From Neostapfia colusana (Eukaryota > Streptophyta > Magnoliopsida > Poales > Poaceae): a stretch of DNA of 64,000 nt. The notes beneath the pieces are model-generated. The model saw only the letters and a list, made by a program, of their open reading frames with translations. It was not told the DNA's origin and made no database searches. A program made the position numbers and the translations under genes. Location: assembly GCA_030760725.1 (NCBI GenBank), contig JASWHV010000016.1:19893084-19957083 (forward strand), given 5' to 3'. Positions within the stretch are counted from its first letter, which is position 1. Every line of letters starts with the position of its first letter. Below, piece by piece: positions 31,891 through 40,902 of the stretch.

Positions 31891-33176
31891 ATTGGCCTTC
31901 CGGGGGTGGTAGTTACTCCCACATCATAATCCTTGATGAGTTCTAACCATCGACGTTGCCTCAAATTCAAGTCCGTTTGCGTAAATATGTACTTGAGGCT
32001 TTTATGATCCGTATAGATCTCACATCGATGACCAAGGATATAATGTCTCCAAATCTTCAATGCATGCACGACTTCTGCTAACTCCAAATCATGAGTAGGA
32101 TAGTTAAGCTCATGCTTCTTTAATTGTCGTGAGGCATAGGCTACCACTTGTCCTTCCTGCATGAGTACACACCCGAGCCCTTGTCTGGATGCGTCACAAT
32201 ATATGTCAAAGCTCTTGCTTACGTCTGGCAATACCAGAACTGGTGCTGTGGTTAGCCTTTTCTTGAGTTCCTCAAAACTTTTTTGGCAGGCTTGTGTCCA
32301 TTGAAAGATTTTTCCCTTCGTTAGCAACTCCGTCATAGGTTTCGCTATCTTAGAGAAGTCTTTAATGAAGCGCCGATAGTATCCTGCCATCCCAAGGAAA
32401 CTCCGAATATCCCTCACGGTCTTCGGTTGGTCCCACTTCAGAACATCTCTCACCTTTCCAGGATCAACCAATACCCCTTCCTTGGAGATGATGTGGCCTA
32501 GGAAGGATATTTCTTTTAGCCAAAATTGACATTTGTTGAGCTTGGCATACAACTGATGCTCTCGCAACTTCTGCAAGGTCAATCTCAGATGTTCTTCATG
32601 CTCCTCCTCACTTTTTGAATACACCATAATGTCGTCGATGAAAACCACGACAAACTTGTCCAAGTATTCCATGAAAACCTTATTCATAAGGTACATGAAG
32701 TATGCGGGTGCATTCGTCAATCCAAAAGACATAACGGTATATTCATATGAACCATACCGCGTCCGAAAGGCTGTCTTAGGTACATCGGAGGGCTTAATCT
32801 TCAGCTGGAAATACCCCGACCGAAGATCAATCTTGGAGAACACTTGGGCTCCTTTCATTTGATCGAACAGGTCCTCTATACGGGGCAGAGGGTATTTATT
32901 CTTGATTGTCACCTCGTTGAGAGACCTGTAGTCCACGCACATTCTTTGGGTTCCGTCCTTCTTGTCCACGAAGAGTACCGGGGCTCCCCATGGTGACGAA
33001 CTTGGCCGGATAAAACCCTTCTCCAACTGTTCTTGAATTTGCTTCTTGAGTTCTACTAACTCGTTGATGGGCATCCTATATGGTCTCTTAGCTATGGGTG
33101 CAGTTCCAGGTACCAAATCTATGGCAAACTCAATGTCCCGATCAGGTGGCATACCTGGATGTTCTTCCAGGAACAC
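31872..33176 (-). CDS. Reverse transcriptase-RNase H (Tekay-like)
   Basis: This open frame of 434 residues begins inside pol, near MFLEEHPGMPPDRDIEF. RT motifs run in order: YRSLNEVTIKNKYPLPRI (residue about 75), DLRSGYFQLKI, and the active-site VVVFIDDIMVYS (residue about 178, both Asp present). RNase H follows with DIYCDASRQGLGCVL (residue about 307) and YTDHKSLKYIF. The catalytic residues I can check are intact. The frame is joined to gag-protease through a 1-base shift near 33185 and to integrase through a net 1-base shift near 31895-31910. Confidence 0.9.
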   Translation of the reverse strand: MFLEEHPGMPPDRDIEFAIDLVPGTAPIAKRPYRMPINELVELKKQIQEQLEKGFIRPSSSPWGAPVLFVDKKDGTQRMCVDYRSLNEVTIKNKYPLPRIEDLFDQMKGAQVFSKIDLRSGYFQLKIKPSDVPKTAFRTRYGSYEYTVMSFGLTNAPAYFMYLMNKVFMEYLDKFVVVFIDDIMVYSKSEEEHEEHLRLTLQKLREHQLYAKLNKCQFWLKEISFLGHIISKEGVLVDPGKVRDVLKWDQPKTVRDIRSFLGMAGYYRRFIKDFSKIAKPMTELLTKGKIFQWTQACQKSFEELKKRLTTAPVLVLPDVSKSFDIYCDASRQGLGCVLMQEGQVVAYASRQLKKHELNYPTHDLELAEVVHALKIWRHYILGHRCEIYTDHKSLKYIFTQTDLNLRQRRWLELIKDYDVGVTTTPGRPMWSLTH

Positions 33177-34791
33177 GTCCGAAAATTTCCTGAACCACTG
33201 GAATGTTGTCCAACGCTACTCCTTCAACATGGTTCAAATCCGCCCGTTCGGTTGCTTGTTGGGCTGACTCAAACTCGACACGGATACCGTGTTCGTTTGT
33301 CAACTGCACGCTTCTCTCAGCGCATTGGATTACTCCATTGTGCTTGCTTAACCAGTCCATTCCGAGTATGATGTCAATCCTGTGGGAGTCCAAGACAATA
33401 AGGTTGGCAAGGAAGTCTACCCCCCTTATTTTAATGCTTACCTTAGGACATACTATACTAGTCCTCAGTTCTCCTCCGGGAGAATTAACTAACATAACAC
33501 ATTCTAAGTGGGATACGGGTAGATGATGTTTGGCAACATATTTGGACGATATGAAGGAATGTGATGCTCCAGAATCAAATAAAATGGTGGCTGGGTTGGA
33601 GTTGGCAAGGAACATACCAATTGCGACGTCCTCAGCCTGTTGTGCTTCCTCAGCAGTGACATGGTTAACGTGGCCACGAGCATAGTTCTGCGGTCCACGG
33701 TTCCCTTGGTTATCCCCTCCGTTTGGTCGCTGGTTCTGCTTGGGCACGTTACCTTGCTGTCCAGGGCCTTGCTTCGGGCACTGGTTAGCGAAGTGGCCTA
33801 CTTCCCCGCATGCAAAGCATGCCCTGTTGCCTACGGCAGCAGGTACGTTGGGGCGGGGGTTTTGAACAGGAGCGCCATTGTTAGGCCGGGGCGCAGGAGG
33901 CATGGGCACACGAGGTGCTGGTGCAACGAACCGTTGCTGTGGTGGCTGACCAGGGCGGTTCGTAGGAGTGGTCGATCCATACTGCGGTGCAGGGGGCATG
34001 TACCTAGGTCGTACGTTGCTCCCTTGGGGCTGGTATGGCATCTTCCTTTTGCACTCGCGCTCAATCTCTTGGATCTTGTTTTCCACCACAATAGCCTTAT
34101 CAACCAGCTTCTGGAAGCTTACGTAGTCATTGTTGAGGAGCTGAACTTGGATTTCATTGTTCAACCCTCTCATGAACAGGTACTGCTTCCTCTGATCTGA
34201 GTTGACATCTTCGGGGGCATACCGGGACAGTTGTATGAACTTGTTGAGATATTCGTTCACACTTTTCTGCCCTTGGCGGAGACCTTCAAACTCCTGCCTT
34301 TTGAGCATCATTACGCCAACAGTGATGTAGTGGGAGCGGAAACTTTCCTTGAACTCAGTCCAAGTGATTGTCTCCGGGTTGGCATGGGCGTTGCTCAAGG
34401 CATCCCACCAGTCAGCAGCTGCTCCCATCAGTTGGTGCGACGCAAAGAGAACCTTCTCTCGGTCGTTGCACTGTACAATGGCAAGCTTCTTTTCCATGGA
34501 TTTCAACCAGTCATCGGCCTCCATTGGATCGCTTGCTTGAGCAAAGGTGGGTGGTCGAGTCCTCATGAACTCTCCCAACCTGTTATGAGCCGGCGGTGGT
34601 GGTGGCGGTGGCGCCGGAATGGAGTTTTGGTTGGCCTGCAACTGACCCAAAGTTTGGATCATGGTTTGCATAAGCTGGTTTTGCATGGCCATCAACCTTT
34701 CTAGGTTGTTTTTGCCAGCTCCGGGGTTAGCAGGAACTTCCTCGTGGTCATCTTCCTGGACGTTCCTTCGGCTGGCGTTTCCTCTCACCAT
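33142..34791 (-). CDS. gag: Gag-protease (Tekay-like)
   Basis: This 549-residue ORF starts MVRGNASRRN at 34791, about 440 nt inside the 5' LTR. The gag domain covers residues about 75-270 (PMEADDWLKSMEKK; QEFEGLRQGQKSVNEYLNKF). A Pro/Arg/Asn-rich linker leads to a canonical zinc knuckle CFACGEVGHFANQC (residues about 324-337). The retropepsin follows with ILFDSGASHSFISS (residue about 405) and GMDWLSKH. The last residues are out of frame after a 1-base insertion in an AAATTTT run near 33185. Confidence 0.92.
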   Translation of the reverse strand: MVRGNASRRNVQEDDHEEVPANPGAGKNNLERLMAMQNQLMQTMIQTLGQLQANQNSIPAPPPPPPPAHNRLGEFMRTRPPTFAQASDPMEADDWLKSMEKKLAIVQCNDREKVLFASHQLMGAAADWWDALSNAHANPETITWTEFKESFRSHYITVGVMMLKRQEFEGLRQGQKSVNEYLNKFIQLSRYAPEDVNSDQRKQYLFMRGLNNEIQVQLLNNDYVSFQKLVDKAIVVENKIQEIERECKRKMPYQPQGSNVRPRYMPPAPQYGSTTPTNRPGQPPQQRFVAPAPRVPMPPAPRPNNGAPVQNPRPNVPAAVGNRACFACGEVGHFANQCPKQGPGQQGNVPKQNQRPNGGDNQGNRGPQNYARGHVNHVTAEEAQQAEDVAIGMFLANSNPATILFDSGASHSFISSKYVAKHHLPVSHLECVMLVNSPGGELRTSIVCPKVSIKIRGVDFLANLIVLDSHRIDIILGMDWLSKHNGVIQCAERSVQLTNEHGIRVEFESAQQATERADLNHVEGVALDNIPVVQEIFGRVPGRTSRYAT

Positions 34792-35212
34792 CTGTGAGAG
34801 AGAACGAAATAGTAATAGAAGGTTAGGTAGGTCCTTTCAACTATATGCATCAAGGTGAGTTGGACTATATATATTAGCCCTTATGAGGATGTGAGCAAGT
34901 GCCGAAATATCTCACACCTCCTTCCTCTTACGTGTGGATATGGACAACGTTTTTGAGACGTCCCACAACTCACACTAAGCACATATTCATAAATAATCAT
35001 CACAAGGGCCCACTCAACTCCTATTCAAGGATGGTTTCCTATGTCAAGGTGGTTTCAAGGCCAATCTAGGCTATTCACCCTAGGATGCTTCCTTTGGTCC
35101 GCGTGGCTTAGCTACCTGTGATTTCTATTTAGGGGTGTAAATTGCTGTTAACCCGTGACTCTAATATCAATCTAAGGTTTCTATCTAGGCGTGTAACCTA
35201 CTGTCAACCCGT
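34792..35212. other. Leader between PBS and gag of the Tekay-like element
   Basis: No gene is present. On its right side it contains a 56-bp tandem duplication that includes the PBS (35122-35177 and 35178-35233). Confidence 0.7.
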
Positions 35213-35233
35213 GGCTCTGATACCAATCTGTGA
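35122..35233. repeat. 56-bp tandem duplication containing the PBS
   Basis: The units start TTTCTATTTAGG (35122) and TTTCTATCTAGG (35178). Each contains a tRNA-complementary stretch: the functional GGCTCTGATACCA in unit 2 and a decayed GACTCTAATATCA in unit 1. Confidence 0.75.
35213..35225 (-). other. Primer-binding site, initiator tRNA-Met type (Tekay-like)
   Basis: The minus strand reads TGGTATCAGAGCC, complementary to the 3' end of plant initiator tRNA-Met. It lies three bases from the 5' LTR. Confidence 0.9.
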
Positions 35234-37390
35234 CGCCCTCAATTCTGTGGAAAAACCACGGAACCGAGAACTAATGCATATGTGTGCCCAGGATGTTCAT
35301 CACATATACACATACGTTCCACAAACTGAACTCAGATTATATATTACCACAAATAACAGAGTTTATTACAACACCTCATGAGTCTTGGACTCATGGTCAC
35401 AGCGGAAGTCTTTATTTCTACGCAGCAGAAATCTTTATTTAAATGCGGAAGCAAAAACTAATGCGGAAACAAAACTAAGCAGAAGTGGCTCCATCTCTAC
35501 TCCCTCCACAGGCAAGGTTGAGAACAGATCACACGCCATAATGCTCTACTCGGTCTTCATAGTAGTCTTCTCTTGCTGTTGATGAAGAAATAATAATGCA
35601 AGTTTGAGCACAATGATGTACTCAGCAAGTGCGGGAATAACACATGGTATGCAGTTCATAACAAGGTAGGTAATAAAAGGGCTTATTTGCAGAAAAGCAG
35701 ATTTATAAAAACCATGATAAAACAGCAACTTAACTTTAGGTGAATGTAATCCCATTATGTATTAAATTACCAACATACCTCCATCACTTCCCGTGTTCCA
35801 TCCGAACATTAACCAATCCTTTACCCATACTCACGAATACCTCCTCATATTCCCTCCTCATATTCGCTACCATCTCACCTCATGAAACAACCTTGTCTCG
35901 CATCGAGACCAATCTCATATCATGACCCACCAGTCATGCAACCCTTTCATCATCCAGACTTAACAATTCCAAACCAAATCATAACCAAACCCATAACCAT
36001 AACCAAGAACCTTCCAAATAACCATTCCAGTAACCAACCCATCTAATCATGGCAGTTTAGCCAGGTGCTCGTGACCGTAAGCTCGGCTATCATGATAGTT
36101 TTAATAACTCTGCAGAGTTTGCACCTCTTTACCCACAAGTTTGTGATTTCGTCACCCGTCGGCGACTGCAGAACCTCCATTATACCAGTACACAACCGTC
36201 GGTGTATGGTCAAGAGATCACAAAATAGCCTTTACAAAGGGGTTACTAGATGTATGGACTCACTAAGGTTTCACCGGCAGGCTAGAATCTCCAATTCTCC
36301 CACCCACAGGCCCCCTCTTGTGCCATGCAGTTCCCAGGGCAGTCCTCACTCGACTCCCATTCCCCGCGCCTTCCACAGTCCATAACACTCTAGCAACTTA
36401 CCTAATTACTCAGCTAAGCCGCACCCATACTTGGCCTTATGGTGGCACTGTTATCCTGGCATGTGCATGCATGAACCGGTCCTTAGATCTACGGCAAGTA
36501 AAACCACCATCTCATGCTACCTCATTCACAAACCCAAGCTTGCCTAGATCTCCCTCTGATCCATGTTCATTAACCTCATCAATTACTTATTATCAGTACG
36601 AGTGCAGTTAGCTAGACACAACTATCTCGCTTCCCGATCCCATGGACTCAGCGAAGCATAAAGCAAAAACCATACCCGACTTATAAACTTCCCAGGCGAC
36701 AAGGATGGTTTAATCAAAACTAGTAAACTCCTATAAAAAAGGGTTTCCCATCATGTTTGACTCAGCACACACACCCTTCTCGCAAAACAAAACAGTTTTA
36801 CCCAAAACATAGGATCAACATGGTCAAGGAGCACTTGCCTTGTTCTTGCAGTTCCGGTTGTTCTTGATTCTCAAAACCTTGTTGCTGTAGTTCGTCGTAG
36901 ACAGCTTCCTGAACCTGTCCTGCTATTGTAGGATTCACGTGCATACAAGATTCACAGCAATCAATATCATGCGCAAACCTTAAACTAGATGTGATGATGC
37001 ACATGCATGCTATCCTATGATTTTTATTAGATTGGTGTGCTCTTGCATGGCTTGCATGGACAGAGGTGTTCGGATTAAAGGTGGATGTGGCGATGATCTT
37101 GTCTTTAGATCAAACTGATCATCGAGTGATCTGCCCACGAAAAGGCTTCTGTTCGAAAGGAATTGAAGAACAGATGCAAGAGATGAACAATGATGTCATA
37201 AGGTGGTATTGAAGTCCTACCTCACGCTCTTCTTGTCTTCAGGGTCCTCCTCAGACCGCTTGGTTCTTCTCCGATGATCTCCCTTGTTGCGCTTCGGCGA
37301 TGTTTTGCTCGGCGAGTAAGGGCTAGGGCTCTAAGTCGTCGGCTCAGGAGTTGAAAGAGAAGTTTGTGGTTTCGGCCAGAGGTTTTGGGT

Positions 37391-37400
37391 TCTATTTATA
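37391..37400 (-). promoter_or_regulatory. TATA box of Tekay-like 5' LTR
   Basis: TCTATTTATA on the plus strand. This is the promoter expected to drive the element's genomic RNA. Confidence 0.7.
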
Positions 37401-37579
37401 ATCGGGAAGAGAAGAGTCCTAATCTGATTGGATCCCGAATAAGAGTCTTATTCAGATCTTTGTTAGATCCTGACGTCTTATCTTCGGTAACCATCATGGA
37501 TTTTCGATCGGTTTCTGTTGCGTACCGGTGCCTTACGCGTAACAGCCGCTCCAAAACTTGTTACCTCCATGACGATGAG

Positions 37580-38095
37580 CTCCGGAAGCTCCACGTGTCC
37601 TTCCGAGCCTGTTATCTCTTCTCCCGCAGAGACGAGCTCCGGTTGTGCCGCGTGTCAAGAGCGAGACCTCCCTCTTCTTCGGAGATCAACTCTGTGCACG
37701 CCACGTGTTAGTGCCGGTCTTTCCGCTCTCCTTTCTTCAGGGACATGCCCCGAGGTCGACACGTATTTAGCTGCGACGGACCTTCCGGTGATAAGCTCCG
37801 GTGGCGACACGTGTTTGATAGATCCGGACTTCTCTGAGATGAGCTCCGAGATTGACACGTATCCTGCGAGACTGGTCCTCTTATTTCCGCGAGGACTAGC
37901 TCCGAGGATGACACGTGTCCTATGAAAAATGCCTTTGCTTCTTCCGCAGAGGCTAGCTCCGCGAGCAGCACGTGTCCCACAGGGTCGGACCTCTTTCCAA
38001 TTGCGGAGGTGACCCCCGAGCCTGCCACGTAGCTAGTTTGACGGTGGACCTCTCCCAATTTCTCGGGGATGAGCTCCGAACACGCCACGTGGTCT
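37580..38095. repeat. CACGTG/GAGCTCCG repeat array in Tekay-like 5' LTR
   Basis: This is the same array as at 29640-30150. Clear units include AGCTCCACGTGTCC, GACACGTGTTTG, CAGCACGTGTCCC and CGCCACGTGGTC. Confidence 0.75.
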
Positions 38096-38241
38096 GATGG
38101 CCGTGGAAATTGCCTTCGGTGTTCTCGGAGAGCTTTGTTGGCCATCCTTTTGATACTTGTCTCTGTTCCTTCTTTTCTTAAAATGTTTTTCTTCTTCATA
38201 AAACATGAACATATGCTGACACCCGAGATGAGGGTGTCACA

Positions 38242-38246
38242 CTGTT
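38242..38246. other. Target-site duplication CTGTT, right of the Tekay-like element
   Basis: It is the partner of 27300-27304. Confidence 0.9.
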
Positions 38247-38424
38247 GCCGCTTAAGAGGGGTCCCATCGGAATAATCAGCCCGGGACCTCTTCGTGTCGC
38301 CACCGGAAGGAGTGCCATCTCCAGAGGCAGGAGGTGCAGGCACCCTAGATCCCCGGCTTGGCACAGATTCCACAAATGGAGGAGATCGAGCACGTTTCTT
38401 CTCTGGGGGCTGGTTGGAAGCCAT
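38247..38424 (-). pseudogene. aORF of D, N-terminal part, right of the chromovirus
   Basis: The start is MASNQPPEKKRARSPP at 38424 (context GCCATGG). The frame runs through DTKRSRAD to the insertion point. It is the short form without the N-terminal domain of B. Confidence 0.8.
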
Positions 38425-38914
38425 GGCGAGGGAGGGCTCAAAGACAAGAAGACAAAGGCACAAGAGTCCACGGAAAAGCGCTGGGAAGTGCGAAGGGAAG
38501 CCGCAATGCGGGTAAGATCCCCTTTTAAAACTTCCCAGATGTGATTCCAAACGACTCGAAACTCTTCGAATACGCCGCATCGGCAACCGCATCAGCTCCA
38601 AGACTGAGCGACGATGACAGGTGGGTCCAAGTTTCCCAGCTGAAGTGGTGGGTCAAGGAGTCAGCCTCCAAAGAAGACGAGCCGGCAAGGCACTCCGGCG
38701 GTTCCCGAAAAAAGCGCCGCAACGTGCAGAAGTGGCAGTCTTGGGAACCGCCGCAGTAAAAGCAACCATCAAGTGGGCGCACGCTCCCACGATCCCACGA
38801 TTGTTCGTGCTCCGGCAGCTGTTAATATGGGACATAGAGAAAGTGCGCGGGACAGGAGAGACGGAGGTCAAACCTCGGGCTCGCTATCTCCCCCCAGATG
38901 GGCCCAGGGGCCAC
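38425..38914. other. Leader between aORF and 3' LTR of D
   Basis: It is homologous to 6350-6801 and ends CAGATGGGCCCAGGGGCCAC before the LTR. I see no gene. Confidence 0.6.
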
Positions 38915-38984
38915 TGTCGGTACCCGCGATATGGGGTACCCCCGCGCACAGGGGAAAATGCCTGAGGATCTCGCCCTTCTCCGC

Positions 38985-39405
38985 AGGCAGAGCTCCGAAG
39001 GCGCCACGTGTCCAGCGGGGCCGGTCCTCCCTCTCCTCAGAGGAGAGCTCCGGGCTTGCCACGTGGCCTGCAGAAGCCGGACCTCCCCCCCTCCTCGGGG
39101 GAGAGGTCCGAAGGAGCCACGTGTCCAGCGGGGCCGGACCTCCCTCTCCTTAGAGGAGAGCTCCGGGCCCGCCACGTGGCCAACAGAAGCCGGACCTCCC
39201 CCTCCGCGGGGAGAGGTCCGAAGGCTCCACGTGTCCAGCGGGGCCGGACCTCCCTCTCCTCAGAGGAGAGCTCCGGGCCCGCCACGTGGCCGACAGAAGA
39301 CGGACCTCACCCTCCGCGGGGAGAGGTCCGAAGGCTCCACGTGTCCTGCGGGGCCGGACCTCCCTCTCCTATGAGGAGGGATCCGGACCCGCCACGTGTC
39401 GAGAA
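38985..39405 (+). repeat. CACGTG array of D 3' LTR (best preserved)
   Basis: There are nearly four units of about 105-116 bp. Each has two halves: GAGGTCCGAAGGCTCCACGT(GTCC) and GAGAGCTCCGGGCCCGCCAC(GTGGC), each followed by CGGACCTCC. Every half is a loose palindrome centred on CACGTG, the plant G-box core. It lies upstream of the TATA box and is probably an enhancer. Confidence 0.8.
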
Positions 39406-39802
39406 GAAGAGCGCTGCCTGCCCCTGAGCGGTAGGCAGCGGGCATAAAGACGCCCCATACCTTGCCCGTACAAGGTATTCAAGGCCCGCGCCTTCCCAAG
39501 ACGCGGAGACGCGGAGCACGCCTCTGTCAGGTGCCGTTGCGCCCAGTCGCATCACAGATTGGCGCGCGGTGTCAGAACCTGCTAGCCAATAAACACAGCG
39601 ACAAGACATCCCCTGCCGCACCCGCCGTCATCAACCACTACGACTAGCATGCGGCATGGGCAGGGCGGCAAGACGAAGACTCAGAAGCCTTCGCCAGAGA
39701 CAACTACCGACATAACTGCAGATACGATAGTCGGCAGGCAATCTCCCCGGGACCACCTGTCGGGTCCCGTGCCCCCCCTTGTAAGACACGCGAGCCTTGG
39801 AC

Positions 39803-39809
39803 TATAAAA
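39803..39809 (+). promoter_or_regulatory. TATA box of D 3' LTR
   Basis: TATAAAA in GGACTATAAAAGGCTCGGG. Confidence 0.65.
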
Positions 39810-40199
39810 GGCTCGGGTAGGTGACGTTAGCAAGGGTTCACTCTCCAGCAACTCACACCCTAGGCGTAACTCATCCTCAAGCTCAGGACTCCGGTTCTGA
39901 GCAACAGGCAATACAGCGAGCACCTCAGCTCACCGTGGACGTAGGGTTTTACGCTCCGGCGGCCCGAACCACGTAAAACTCGCCGTGTCAAGCTCCTCCC
40001 TAACTCGTCCCTACGCTTAAGCTCTCCGCAAGCGACTAGCCCCTCCAAAAAAGAACCTCCGCGGGCTGCCCAGAGCAGGTCCGGGGGAAGTGTCGACCAC
40101 ACACTTCAACAAGCCCCATTAAGAAGGGAAGCAAAACTCTACGCACTTGGGGTCGGAACCAGGCCAAGCTGGACGTAGTCCTGGACCGTCCCCTGAGGC

Positions 40200-40545
40200 T
40201 TAGTTGCTCCTAGCGCTGTTCCTGGAGCCTATGGGATCTATTACAGAAAGATAAAGGCCTGTTCTACTAATGCTCAGGAAGTAGAACTTACTGTGGTGTT
40301 CCATGCTCCAAGGGTTCGGGAGCGGATCCCATCCTTGGTGGAAAGGCGTATGTACCTGGGATCGCAACTTTCGTGACTCGGAAGGGTCCTTCCTGGCTGG
40401 GGGGGAGTTTATAGGTCCTTCGCGGGAAAGTGTGCTCCACGGCACCAGGTCGCCTTCTTGTAGCTCCCAGACGCGCTTGGTCCTTTGGCGGTAGTGCCGG
40501 AGCACTAGCCGGGGCCGTGCGTTGTGGGGTGTTGCCTGCAATCAT
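40200..40545 (-). pseudogene. Integrase C-terminal relic of E (longest readable)
   Basis: One frame of 113 residues shows the family's integrase end most clearly: LRHYRQRTKRVWELQEGDLV, then REGPINSPPARKDPSESRKL, then WDPLPNPWSMEHHSKFYF. This fits the Tat consensus in which an EGDLVLR segment, a WEGPFRV-like segment and an LPNPWNIEHLRKFY-like end follow one another. The catalytic core is absent upstream. Confidence 0.75.
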
Positions 40546-40902
40546 GCCTTGCCAACGAGGTCGATATCTTCACGCTGGAGCGGATCCTGCACGGTTTCTC
40601 CCGGGAGCCCCGGGGTACCTTCCCCTATTGGCCCAGGCCGACAAGAGGTAGGAGGACCCGGACTCTTCTTGGGAAATCCAGGATGTCTTCCTCCATTGGC
40701 TCAGGCCGACAGGATGTTGACGGATCCCGGGCGGCCCCCAGGAGGTGAGGCCGAGGCACAGAGACATGCACTCGGGTAGAGCTGGCCCAGTTCTGCACCG
40801 CCGGGGGCTGGTGCTTGGGCTGCTGCAACTGCTTGGAACTTCTCCAAGGCTGATACCGCAGCAGCGTAGTCTCCACAGATCTTTTGGGGCAGCTGTAGTC
40901 GG
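40546..40902 (-). pseudogene. Protease-tail/hinge of E
   Basis: One frame includes SRPEPMEEDI-like sequence (CRPEPMEEDILDF), which corresponds to the end of the repetitive linker inside the RNase H of copy F (GRPEPMDEDIS). This shows the hinge derives partly from that linker. Confidence 0.65.

Larger units (their letters stand above)
27305..38241 (-). mobile_element. Tekay/Del-like chromovirus (Ty3/gypsy), complete but frameshifted
   Basis: The element is 10.9 kb with 3.0-kb LTRs and TSD CTGTT. On the minus strand it reads 5' LTR (35229-38241), PBS of the initiator-tRNA-Met type (35213-35225), gag-protease (33142-34791), RT-RNase H (31872-33176), integrase (30856-31890), integrase end with chromodomain (30312-30887), polypurine tract, and 3' LTR (27305-30300). 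The long LTRs, the PBS and the chromodomain point to the Del/Tekay (RIRE3-like) lineage. Three small indel breaks separate the pol frames. Confidence 0.93.
35229..38241 (-). repeat. 5' LTR of the Tekay-like element
   Basis: The 3013-bp LTR reads TGTGACGCCC to GGGTGTCACA on the plus strand, so both TG and CA ends are intact. It has an inverted TATAAATAGA at 37391-37400, a repeat array at about 37580-38095, and candidate small-ORF exons at 36839-36919 and 35529-35575. Confidence 0.92.
23355..40111 (+). mobile_element. Copy D: truncated Tat/Retand-like element hosting a chromovirus
   Basis: In plus orientation it holds a gag C-terminal piece (23355-23555), hinge and integrase relic (to about 24185), non-coding DNA, CACGTG array (25085-25430), antisense aORF (about 25640-27304 and 38247-38424) split by the Tekay-like insertion, leader, and 3' LTR (38915-40111). 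The 5' LTR and most of gag are lost at the 23354 junction. Confidence 0.85.
38915..40111 (+). repeat. 3' LTR of D
   Basis: This 1197-bp LTR is about 100 bp longer than its sisters because the CACGTG array (38985-39405) has more units. The TATA box is at 39803-39809. It ends CTTCAACA, one base changed from CTTCGACA, and is followed directly by copy E internal sequence. Confidence 0.9.

Noticed and set aside
38985..39405. Regularly spaced palindromic repeats resembling a CRISPR array
   Set aside because: The intervals are also repeats, the units vary, and they sit in the U3 of LTRs of a plant retrotransposon upstream of a TATA box.
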